Assembly (NCBI GenBank): GCA_047495785.1
Contig: JBLDXI010000150.1
Coordinates: 1-22,759 of the forward strand
DNA length: 22,759 bases
Source: Lepidodermella squamata
Taxonomy: Eukaryota; Gastrotricha
Direction: 5' to 3'
Shown: positions 1 through 8,423 of the stretch, piece after piece
Numbering within the stretch: the first letter of the stretch is position 1
Layout: each line of letters opens with the position of its first letter
Position numbers and translations under genes: made by a program
The notes under the pieces: model-generated
What the model was told of the DNA's origin: nothing
The model's database searches: none
Seen by the model: only the letters and a program-made list of their open reading frames with translations

Positions 1-1363
1 CAAGCAGTGAGACTTTGGATGCCGTTTTAGGACCCCCTTCTATCTTTTTCTAATAATCGAACAGTTTTCAATAAAAGTTGGCAGGTATGTATTCTCCTAC
101 CTATCTATACTCCCAATAATCGAAGAAATAACGAAGAAGTTGAACGACGCGTTTTAGGAGGCCATTTACCTGAAAAACGGGGTAATTTTTGACACTTTTG
201 GACGGTACAGAGATAAATAAGTGAGAAAAGGTAGGAAACTCGTGCATGAGCTAGTTCCGATATTCGGCGTCAGCTGTGGCCAATCGTTAAGAAAGAAATT
301 TAGGAGCAAATAATGCTGTTTTTCAATTTTCCATGTCCGAAAACACGTTTTGTCCAAAGTTACTCCTCGTTACGGTATTGATTTTTCGAATTTTGTTTAA
401 ATTTAGTGACCCAGTTTAATTCCAACTGTCAAATGACGATTATCTTGAATACAACCTTGTTATTTTATCCGGATAAATTCAAGAAGGATTTGAAGGTGTA
501 GCAGGTTATTTCAGATGTCGGCATTGATACCATCCGATTACGCGTGAAATTCTGCGTGTTCCTTGACCATGAAACCCAACAACACTCCACCGGTTTTGTT
601 CATTGATTATAGGAAAAATTTCGCACATTATTTTGTCTCAAAATGCGAATTTATAATATGAGACACTCCGCCAGAAAACAGCCCAACTTTTCACAGTTAT
701 TAGAGAACTTCACCACGAAGCAACCAAGGTATTAATTGTTTGGAAATATCGGTTTTCATCTCATAAGACAAAGGATTTTTTTCTGAAAATAAGTATCGAC
801 ATTAACAGTATCTTAAAGTATCCAGAAAATAAAATTTAAAAACTAAAAATAAAATACAAATAAAATTTGGGCTGTCTCATATTATAACGACGCAACTTAA
901 CGGAGGGGTTTGATGGCCCTCTTTTACGCAGCCTGGTTCCGCTTGCTTTGTCGCGATTGCTGATACTGACTACAAGAAATGCATTACCTCAAACCGGACT
1001 TCTTAGCTCTGTTTGCACCGAACTGCAACCTAGCAAGCGGTCGACGTCCAAGATAAACTACGCTTGGAGTATAATAGTACATCATTCCATTTCTCCAAGG
1101 AACTATGCCCCACCTTTGTCCCAATTTTGTCCCAAGTTGTCCCAATCGCAGCGTTATTAAACAATACCTATTATATGCACATAGTCTATAGCAAAATATC
1201 GTTGCCCATATCCAGGGATTTGTTTGCTTAATCTCATAATTAGATCGCCAGTTTTTTTCGGGTTAAATCACTTGGCATTTTGTTTACACTGTCAACCCAG
1301 TGCGTCAAGCTGCAGAGGATTCAAAGCATATTTATCCTGCTGTAAATAATTTCCTGTTAAAAA
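1..1363. other. 5' flank without a supportable gene
   Basis: No open frame here has a recognisable domain, signal peptide or ATG-initiated reading frame of convincing length; the longest frames start at TTG and look random. The stretch is AT-rich. An AATAAA lies near 70, which might belong to a gene ending left of the window, but nothing coding precedes it. A short tandem-like run of TTGTCCCAA units occurs around 1117-1146. The only structure of note is the inverted-repeat pair at 651-887, listed separately. Confidence 0.5.
651..887. repeat. Possible MITE-like element with terminal inverted repeats
   Basis: A perfect 15-bp inverted repeat, TTATAATATGAGACA at 651-665 and its complement at 873-887, bounds 237 bp of AT-rich non-coding DNA. 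The homology resumes inward: after a 15-bp insertion in the left end (666-680) both ends continue with GCCCAA followed by a T-run, so the ancestral terminal repeat was about 26 bp. This is the layout of a small non-autonomous DNA transposon. I see no clear target-site duplication and no coding capacity, so the element type is open. Confidence 0.4.
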
Positions 1364-1735
1364 ATGGTTAAATCAATTCTGATCGTCTTTCTTGCCTTGT
1401 CGATTGTTGTTGGTAGCTTGAATGGCCTGACTTGCTACAAAGGCGAGGTGTCGTCGATGACGAGCTCATCGATTTCGATCAATCCGAGAGACCACGGCGA
1501 CCAGATTAAGCTGGAAAGTGGCTGTACCTCCTGCTCACGAACAATGAGCTCTACTACGTATCCACATCCATATTCGTCAATTGGATACGATTGTGAAAGT
1601 GACACGAGCGCATGTGGCGAAAAGATCATGGTCAACGTAATGGGGGCACCCGAAAATACGACACAATTTAGTTGCCAATGCTGCTCCGACAAGTGCAACG
1701 GCGAGGCTGGATGTCGCGTTAAATTTTGCCTCTAG
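1364..1735 (+). CDS. Secreted Ly6/uPAR-like three-finger protein
   Basis: A single-exon frame of 123 residues starting at ATG 1364. Residues 1 to about 21 are a typical signal peptide (Lys near the start, then a hydrophobic stretch ending Ser-Leu-Asn-Gly). The mature chain opens with Leu-Thr-Cys-Tyr, the usual first strand of Ly6 domains, and closes with Cys-Cys-Ser-Asp-Lys-Cys-Asn, the CCxxDxCN signature that ends this fold. One N-glycosylation sequon (Asn-Thr-Thr) lies before the signature. There is no hydrophobic C-terminal tail, so no GPI anchor is expected; the protein is probably freely secreted. It has eleven cysteines, an odd number, and four residues beyond the last expected finger cysteine carry extra ones. 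Family members bind receptors or channels, but the partner here cannot be told. An AATAAA follows the stop. Confidence 0.75.
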   Translation: MVKSILIVFLALSIVVGSLNGLTCYKGEVSSMTSSSISINPRDHGDQIKLESGCTSCSRTMSSTTYPHPYSSIGYDCESDTSACGEKIMVNVMGAPENTTQFSCQCCSDKCNGEAGCRVKFCL

Positions 1736-1858
1736 TATTTCCACAGGCATCGCAACTCCCAGGTCATTCGCCGTTATTAAGTTGGACGATATCAGCTTAT
1801 GCTCTAGCATTGAACACTAATCCAACTCAACCGGTAATTGTAAATACCGCTGTAGAAT

Positions 1859-1864
1859 AATAAA
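1859..1864 (+). promoter_or_regulatory. Poly(A) signal of the Ly6-like gene
   Basis: AATAAA about 124 bp after the stop of the Ly6-like gene, followed by a GT-rich stretch near 1890-1925 of the kind that binds cleavage factors. Confidence 0.6.
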
Positions 1865-2214
1865 GTTTCCCCGTGAAAATTTCGAGTACATTTGGAGTTT
1901 TCTGCGATGTTACAGTGTTTCCTACAGTTTTTTTATTTTTTCATTCCTAATTTTGTTTGCGATCAAACAGTGGCGAAATAATATTGTCAACAAGTAAACG
2001 CGAAGGAAAAAATGTCGCGGCGCCTCACTACCGATTGCCAATGTCAAAGTCGTTAAGATAGAGATTATCGACCCTTGAACACCACAAGCTTTTAAGTAAC
2101 ACTAACTCCAACATAGTTACCTACTTCCATTCACTTTTTAGGTCACTTCAGGCTCAAACCAATCTTGGGCGGATCAAAACGGCTAAATTGAAGATCAAAA
2201 TGAAGCCTAATATT

Positions 2215-2232
2215 TTTATTTACTCCTTTATT
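2215..2232 (-). promoter_or_regulatory. Two poly(A) signals for carboxypeptidase CP1
   Basis: TTTATT at 2215-2220 and 2227-2232 reads as AATAAA on the minus strand, about 130 bp past the CP1 stop codon. They fit as 3' end signals for that gene. Confidence 0.5.
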
Positions 2233-2358
2233 TTGGAGCTTGAAAATTATCGTAAGAGGTGAATTGCGAAAATGATTTACTTGGGTACATCAAATTGCAG
2301 GCTCAAAGCTGATAATTTTAATATAGCATTGCGTTATTCAGTAAAAGAGCAACAATTC

Positions 2359-5300
2359 TTAGTTAGGGATAGCATCGATAGCAGCAATGAGCCCAGCCCA
2401 GACCTCGAGACCACTTGGGGTGATTTCAGACTCTGGCTGAACGAATCCGTTGATACTGTTCTTACCAGGGCGCAGCTCTAAGCAATAGCTGTACTTGATG
2501 CCCGCCACAGCCTTAGCCCAGTCGATCGAGCCACCAGAAGCTTCGTACAGGAGATCGACGATATTACCCGCCTTCCAGGTCTTTTTGTTAACAGCTTGAA
2601 GGGCAGCGACACCAACTTTCGCAACGCGTTCCTACGACATAGGTATCAATGAAAATGTTTTTTAACAGATTTAAAGCAAAAATCTCCTACCAGTTCGGTG
2701 TAATCAGAGGGCTTGCTGGTACCACTCTGTTTAACACCGTATGGGATCAACCAGTATTGCGAGTAGGTATGGAGAGAGAAATAAACACGGCTATTGTCCT
2801 TGTTAGCAAAGATGAAGTCGGACAGCGCCTTAGTCTCCGGCTCTGAAAAGGCTGACTTTCCACGGTAGGTATCAGAGCAAGGCTGTGAGCTGGCGCCAGA
2901 TGCTAGTATAAAGAAAAAACGAATGACACTTGCTTTTAGCTGAAACTTTCAATTACCTCCAAAGGTGTAGTTCCAGTTGCGGTTAGGATCAGCGCCAAGG
3001 CATGTTTTACTGCCGTAGTTCGAACGGGTTTTGCGCCACAAGCGCTCCTTTCGCGTGTATTCGTAGCCGTCTGGGTTTGAAACGGGGATGATGTACCAAT
3101 CGTAGGTGTCCAGCATCCGCTTAGCTTCAGGATCTTTCGAGTAAGTGTTGACCAAACGGTCGATAAGATAAACGACAGTGCCAACGGAGAGCCATTCTCT
3201 GTAATTTCAAAATACAATTAAGTTTTGGAACATTGTATTTTATAGCGGTGAGCTAAAAATATAAGTAGCAGCCTTATGAAAACCGTTTCCAGAAGTTTTC
3301 GATGATTTCCTTGACTAAGCATTAAGTGAGCCAATTCGAACTACAGTTAGGATGGCATCAATTAACACTTAGTTTAGAATAGAGTAGTTTCCTCTTTTAT
3401 ACATTTTGCGAAATTTCCTTTTCCTCTTTTGCAGTCGAATTTGGATAAAAAGAGCAGCGCAAAACGTTTTGTCTGCATGCTTGATTTTTTCGACAGTATC
3501 ATGTCTCTCAAAGTTGCTCTTCTTATAGCAATCACCGTCAAGCTCGCGAATGGTGCTAACAAGCCTTACTCACTACGACAGCTCAGCTTAACAACAATAC
3601 CAAGCGCAGATCCTAAGGTGTTTTACGCATCAGGATTGCCGTCGCAGCTAGTCTACGATAACATCAACAATCGTGATGACATTTTGCCAGGGTACCAGAT
3701 AATTCGTGACATAAGGGATGACAATTACGGTTATGCTGCTACAACTCGTTTGATAAGATTCCGCCAAGAATGGAATGGCTCAGAAGCGTATGGTGGTTAT
3801 CAATCCCCTGTTGTTATCGGGCCCCTTCTCTCCACTGGATGTCAAGCTATTGGTTCACTTCTCCCATACGTCAATAGCGTTGCTCTGTCAACGTACTGTA
3901 ATACTCCCTACCTAACTGAGCACAGTAGATATCCTAATCTATACCTTTCGATTACGACTTTCAAAACTTCAGCAGTAGCGAATCTTCGATTTATGCGCGA
4001 GGTAGGAGGCTGGAACAAATTCGCCATTATTGTAGAGTCATTCGGTGCAGTTTCAGACTTATCAATGGTTACCTATTTAAATGACAAGGCTGTGGAGAAT
4101 GGTTTCACTGTAACATGGTTGGATGTCCTAAAAAACGCGGACATTTCAATCCTCCTGAATTTGAAAGACTCTGGGGCACGAGTGATTTTCGCCATGATAT
4201 ACACGCAGTCTCTGGTCGCAGAATTTCTATGCGAGGCTTACAATATCGGAATGACGAAGCCGCGATATGTTTTCATAATTGCTAATACCCAATTCAGCTT
4301 TCTGGTCCCTCGACGGTGCACGCGGGAAATCATGGACATTCAGTGGCAGCAGGTATTTTTCTACGGCCCGATGTTTAAGCCACTTAACTACTCCAACGTT
4401 TGCGATTTGGGTTATACAGCTGCAGATTTCAGAGATAAAATGATGCGCATGTTGAACACAACTTCCGAGGATGACTTTTTATTTGCCTACACCCTTCATG
4501 ATGTTTCTTTGCGATCCGCCATGGTTCTGCACGAGTCTGAGCGACGACTACAGCGCTACTTTAACCTTACCTTGCGAGACTACCATCGCTACCCTGATCT
4601 TGTGTCAAAAGTTGTCAATCGCTCGATGCTTGAAACAAAGATTCGAGGGTTGAAAATTTCGGAAATGTCATTCAGCCCTAAAGGCCTTGGCCAGGGCGAT
4701 GTTGAATCGGTTTTTCAATGGACCCCCCAAAACGGTATGCAGCCCGTTAGCCTGATTCGATCGATCGTCAACGACAGCCTAGACGATTTCGACTACGCCA
4801 AGTACAAACTCGAAAATGTTGGAACCATAAAATGGCCGAATGGGAAGAGACCCCTTGATGGGGCAAAGGTTATCACATCCTTCCTTAGCCTAGACAGCGG
4901 AACTACTGGAACTTGCTGGGTTTTTATCATTTTAACCACGCTATTTCAAGCTGTATCTATTTTAATGATATTGTTAAGGAAACTACATCCAACAGATTAT
5001 GGGAATTCGAAAATACTAGCAACCGTTGGTTGTTTAATCATCAATTCGGCGGCAGCTTGCTTTATAACAGACAGAGGGCCAAGCTCCGGTAATACTGTTG
5101 CGGCTTCGATCTCATTACTAAGCCTAGGTGCCAGTATGGCACTCAGCACTGTGGCTTTTCGTTGGCTCGTCATTAAAAATTACATTAATAAAGCTCTATT
5201 GAAGCAGCGCAATGCGACTGGAAGTCGAGCTAATTCGAACTCGAATCTGAACAGGCTGGGTACCGTTATTTCATTTACAAGATCCTTATCGCCCTTTGGC

Positions 5301-6527
5301 ACAATATCCGATGGTCTAAACAAATTTGTTTTGACTTTCCCCACAAGTATTTGGACTGATTTTGACAAGCGAATCACGATTTCGACCGCTGTTTTCTCAG
5401 CTGGAGTCGCTATTATTGTAATAGCATGGCTGATATTGCAGGAAATAAGCTGTCAGGAAAAGCTTTTTGCTCCGCCTGTCTATTTTGAAAATGAAGACAC
5501 CTTTCTCGAATCAAGGTTCATAGACTGTGCAGTATACGGAACCTCTTCGTGGGGGCTGTTGGGCGCAATCACCGGAAGCGTTATCTTGCTGCTTTTAAGC
5601 GGTTTGATCGCAGCTTACAATTTGAAGCAGATCAAAGGGGTATCAGCTAACCTACGCGAAATTCTGTCGAGCTGGCTAGGGATTCTAGCGGGCGTGAGCC
5701 TATTTCCTGCAGCCGTGCTGATAGTTGTTGCTACAAATAGCGATCCTATCAAGCAACAGGCCGCGATAGCTTTTGTTTCAATCTTCATCTCACTTGTCAC
5801 TTCAGTTACCTGGATCTATCCTTGTTTCTACAAGGAGCGAAGACCTAAACCTTCTCTGAACGTGACACCTTCAAACAATAGACTTTCGGGGGGTTGAGAT
5901 GAAGTGTGAAACTTGAGCTATCATATTACCACGAAAAAATCTTATACAGAAGGTGATTGCATAAGAATAAAATGTATGTTAAGCTAACCTTGCATGCATG
6001 GTGCCTTCGATCCAGATTTTCTGCTTCGGGGAATCAGAGTCAGCGCCCAACTTGATCCACTTGAAGGTTCGCCCTTCAAATGACGTGCCCACATCGCCGC
6101 AGGTTGCCAATCCTGACTGCTGACTGCAAACCTCTTCAAGCCACGTGTTCAACGCGTCTACGGTAGGATAAGTCCCCACAATAGAGGCGCGGTTGTTACG
6201 GTTTTTCGCATCCTGTGCATTGACATTGTCAATCATTTCTTGAACATCACCGATCAACTGCTTGTACGGCATGTTTACGGTTTGCATCAAGTTGGTGAAC
6301 ATGGCAACTGAAGCCGCACCAACGTGAATATCAGCTGGGTTGTTGACATATGATGGCTCTTCCCAGTAGTCAAACTGATCCGACGGGGCGTCGAGGAATT
6401 GCCGCAGGATAGCTAGATGGTCCTCGGTTGCTGGGTACACCTGGAACACTTTGTCACCATTGTAGGTTTTGTCACCCGAGACAGCGGCTACAACAGCGAG
6501 AATGAGAATCAGAACTTTTGATGTCAT
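2359..6527 (-). CDS. CP1: M14A procarboxypeptidase, A-type, four exons
   Basis: Exons 6527-5989, 3198-2957, 2902-2691 and 2631-2359 join in frame to 421 residues, the usual length for a secreted carboxypeptidase A/B zymogen. Signal peptide residues 1-18, activation segment to about 112, then the catalytic domain. Zinc ligands are His178, Glu181 and His305; substrate-binding Arg238, Asn252-Arg253 and Tyr360, and catalytic Glu383, are all present. The S1' residue (bovine 255) is Ile367, which predicts A-type cleavage of C-terminal aliphatic or aromatic residues. Splice sites are all GT-AG: introns of 59 and 54 bp and one of 2790 bp. The long intron cuts the Arg codon between His178 and Glu181 and contains a receptor gene on the other strand. 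It is first of three paralogues on this strand. The gene appears intact; the long-intron splice is inferred from frame and homology to CP2. Confidence 0.88.
3257..3266 (+). promoter_or_regulatory. Possible TATA box of the nested receptor
   Basis: AAATATAAGT with core TATAAG at 3260-3265, about 240 bp before ATG 3501 and inside the CP1 intron. It is the best TATA-like element before the receptor, but AT-rich sequence makes chance matches common. Confidence 0.25.
3501..5897 (+). CDS. Intronless GABA-B-like class C GPCR nested in CP1
   Basis: An uninterrupted frame; I take ATG 3501 (798 residues) because it opens directly into a signal peptide (residues 1-19). ATG 3477 in the same frame would add eight residues. 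Residues about 30-440 form a periplasmic-binding-like Venus flytrap domain: an Ile-Gly-Pro-Leu-Leu strand, a Gly-Cys turn, then the Pro-Tyr-Leu-Thr and Arg-Tyr-Pro pattern of GABA-B ectodomains. The linker Trp-Pro-Asn-Gly-Lys-Arg-Pro-Leu-Asp matches the GABA-B pre-membrane motif. Seven hydrophobic segments follow from about 470 to 777, with a short tail. There is no cysteine-rich domain, as in GABA-B receptors. It departs from the family: the cysteine expected at the top of TM3 is not seen, the Asn-x-x-Lys-Tyr motif before TM6 is missing, and the loop between TM3 and TM4 is long. Ligand unknown. Several N-glycosylation sequons lie in the ectodomain. Confidence 0.85.
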   Translation: MSLKVALLIAITVKLANGANKPYSLRQLSLTTIPSADPKVFYASGLPSQLVYDNINNRDDILPGYQIIRDIRDDNYGYAATTRLIRFRQEWNGSEAYGGYQSPVVIGPLLSTGCQAIGSLLPYVNSVALSTYCNTPYLTEHSRYPNLYLSITTFKTSAVANLRFMREVGGWNKFAIIVESFGAVSDLSMVTYLNDKAVENGFTVTWLDVLKNADISILLNLKDSGARVIFAMIYTQSLVAEFLCEAYNIGMTKPRYVFIIANTQFSFLVPRRCTREIMDIQWQQVFFYGPMFKPLNYSNVCDLGYTAADFRDKMMRMLNTTSEDDFLFAYTLHDVSLRSAMVLHESERRLQRYFNLTLRDYHRYPDLVSKVVNRSMLETKIRGLKISEMSFSPKGLGQGDVESVFQWTPQNGMQPVSLIRSIVNDSLDDFDYAKYKLENVGTIKWPNGKRPLDGAKVITSFLSLDSGTTGTCWVFIILTTLFQAVSILMILLRKLHPTDYGNSKILATVGCLIINSAAACFITDRGPSSGNTVAASISLLSLGASMALSTVAFRWLVIKNYINKALLKQRNATGSRANSNSNLNRLGTVISFTRSLSPFGTISDGLNKFVLTFPTSIWTDFDKRITISTAVFSAGVAIIVIAWLILQEISCQEKLFAPPVYFENEDTFLESRFIDCAVYGTSSWGLLGAITGSVILLLLSGLIAAYNLKQIKGVSANLREILSSWLGILAGVSLFPAAVLIVVATNSDPIKQQAAIAFVSIFISLVTSVTWIYPCFYKERRPKPSLNVTPSNNRLSGG
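5966..5971 (+). promoter_or_regulatory. Poly(A) signal of the nested receptor
   Basis: AATAAA 69 bp after the receptor stop and 17 bp before the CP1 splice donor at 5988. The nested gene thus carries its own 3' end signal, and its mRNA would overlap CP1 exon 1 if cleavage occurs at the usual distance. Confidence 0.55.
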
Positions 6528-6955
6528 GGTTTTTGGGGGCGATAGAAACAGAAACTTGGACTCTTCTCACTTCCGACACGCTTTAAAAAGGTAGCGATAA
6601 GGTTTTGGCAATTGCCTCACGCCCTTAAGTCTTATCAAATTATTGCCGTCGTTTTTTTGTAACCTCAGCTTCCGGGACTGAGTGCGAGTTGGTGCCTCAA
6701 TTCGTTGCTTATCTTGGCTAATTATCCAAAGGTCACACGGCGGCGCTGCATTTCCCCTAATTTAAATCCGAGGTACTGTTGTAAAAAAATTACTGATGCC
6801 AAATTTGGATAAACCTTCTGATAACTCTCCTCGATCACAAAGCAAATTGTGAGTATAAAGCCCGAGAAAACTTGAAATGACCTAAATTATCTTGAGAACA
6901 AAATGATGGATTCATGTAGTGCTTTCGGTTTATTTTGTGTGTTTTAAGAGCAAGC
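6528..6955. other. CP1 upstream / CP2 downstream intergenic region
   Basis: 428 bp between the CP1 start and the CP2 stop on the same strand. It must hold the CP1 promoter. A TTTTTAAAG stretch near 6582-6590 could act as a weak TATA element on the minus strand. TTATCA at 6632-6637 is a WGATAR site on the minus strand. No coding frame is supported. Confidence 0.4.
6929..6934 (-). promoter_or_regulatory. Poly(A) signal of CP2
   Basis: TTTATT, AATAAA on the minus strand, 22 bp after the CP2 stop codon. A very short 3' UTR is implied. Confidence 0.55.
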
Positions 6956-8266
6956 TCAATCTGGAATAGCATCGATAGCAGCGATGAGACCAGCCCAGAC
7001 TTCGCGACCACTCGGGTCGATTTCCGAGGTGGGTTGGACAAAACCACTCATACTGCCAGAGGATGGGCGCAGTTCGAGGCAGTACGTGTATTTGATGCCA
7101 GCAACAGCTTTCGCCCAGTCTTGCGAAACTCCTGATGCTTCATACAGCAGATCAACAATTGTTCCAGTTCGCCACGTACGGCCGTTAACCGCCATCAAAG
7201 CTCTAGCCCCGGCATCAGCAACTCGTAGCTGCAGAAATCAATGACAACTAGTCAGTTCAATACCAAAATAACCTACCAATTCGTTGTAGTCGGTCGGTTT
7301 AGGTCTGAAACCCCAGGAAATCAGCCATAGCTGAGAAAAGGAATGGATTGAAAAGTAAACTCGTGTGTTGTCCTTATTAGCCAATATGAAATCAGCCAGA
7401 GCCTTGACTTCTGGCTCCGAAAACGCATTAGGACCAGCATAGGTGTCTGAGCAAGGATTGTTACTGGCCCCACTGCCACCCCACTTGTAGTCCCAATTAC
7501 GATTAGGATCCACCCCAAAACAAGTTGTTGTCTGTTTTGAGCGAGTTTTGCGCCATAGTCGCTCGCGAAGTCGGCTGAACTCGTAACCATCAGGATTTGA
7601 CAGTGGAATGATGTACCAGTCGTAGTTGTCCAACATCCTTCTAGAAACAGGATCGGTGTTATATTGATTCAATAAACGATCGATGATGTAGACAACGGTG
7701 CCAGTTGACAGCCATTCTCGAGCATGCATAGTGCCCTCAATCCAAATTTTCTGCTTCTTCACGCCCTTTTGAGCAGGCGCGCCTAGTTTAATGTATTTAA
7801 TTACACGATCTTCAGTCGATGTTCCGACATCGCCGCATTCAGCCAAACCGGGGTTTCCAATGCATAAACTTTCCAACCAACTATTAAGTTGATCGTAAGT
7901 TGGATAAGTGTTAACAATTCTGTCATTTGAATAGCTTTGAGCTTGGCTCTTAGCGTCAACCTCATCAATCAGTTCTTGAACATCCGGAACAGCGATTGAA
8001 TAAGCGATTTTTGTGACATTTAACAAATTCAAGAATTTCGGAATTGTTTTCGAATCGATTCTAATGTCCACTTTTGTGTTGATTGCAACGGGTTCGGACC
8101 AAAAGTCGTATTGGTCGGATGATTCATCTTGAAGAGACCGAATCAGCTCGAGTTGATCGACGGATGTCGGAAATAGCCGGAAAACCTGATCACCCCGATA
8201 GCTTCTCTGCTGTGCAAATGCGAAGCTTGAAAGAATACCGATAGTTAAAAATAGCTTGAAAATCAT
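6956..8266 (-). CDS. CP2: M14A procarboxypeptidase with Gln in S1' pocket
   Basis: Two exons, 8266-7277 and 7228-6956, separated by a 48-bp GT-AG intron, give 420 residues. Signal peptide residues 1 to about 18, activation segment to about 115, then the catalytic domain. Zinc ligands His181, Glu184 and His308; Arg242, Asn255-Arg256, Tyr359 and catalytic Glu382 are all in place, so the enzyme should be active. The S1' residue (bovine 255) is Gln366, neither the Ile of A-type nor the Asp of B-type enzymes, so its preferred C-terminal residue is uncertain. It is closest to CP1, sharing the Asp-Val-Gly-Thr-Ser and Gly-Thr-Met-His-Ala-Arg stretches and the last intron position and a 273-bp last exon. 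It lacks both the HxxE-splitting intron and the Phe-Gly-Gly intron. An AGATAA site lies 68 bp upstream. Confidence 0.9.
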
Positions 8267-8423
8267 TTTTCTGCACGAGAAAATGATGAACTTTAGGGGA
8301 CTAGGAGATGGTATCTCACATTAACCCTTAGAGAGATAAGGAACGCTGTAAAAAATGGCTGCCAATTTTTATCTCGAAAATTCTCGATTATTTACTTGTT
8401 CTGCGTCATGATTAAAAAATAGA

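Larger units (their letters stand above)
3199..5988 (-). other. Long CP1 intron hosting a nested gene
   Basis: On the minus strand the donor reads GCAAG|GTTAGC at 5989/5988 and the acceptor TTACAG|AGAATGG at 3199/3198. Splicing rebuilds the Arg codon of His-Ala-Arg-Glu-Trp exactly. Paralogue CP2 has uninterrupted coding sequence at the same place, and CP3 has none there either, so this intron is private to CP1 among the three. Apart from the nested receptor only about 300 bp on the left and 90 bp on the right are left over. Confidence 0.85.

Noticed and set aside
1117-1146. TTGTCCCAA units as a regulatory array
   Set aside because: Only three short imperfect units; most likely slippage.
948-1160. 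70-codon frame on the plus strand
   Set aside because: TTG start, no domain, low-complexity TTGTCCCAA repetition at the end; no evidence of a gene.
2272-2846. Small plus-strand frames across 2272-2846
   Set aside because: They lie antisense to CP1 exons 3 and 4, whose frames reassemble into a complete peptidase.
2936-3217. CP1 seen as a broken pseudogene interrupted by the receptor
   Set aside because: Donor and acceptor at 5988 and 3199 restore the frame exactly and all catalytic residues are present, so an intact spliced gene is the simpler reading.
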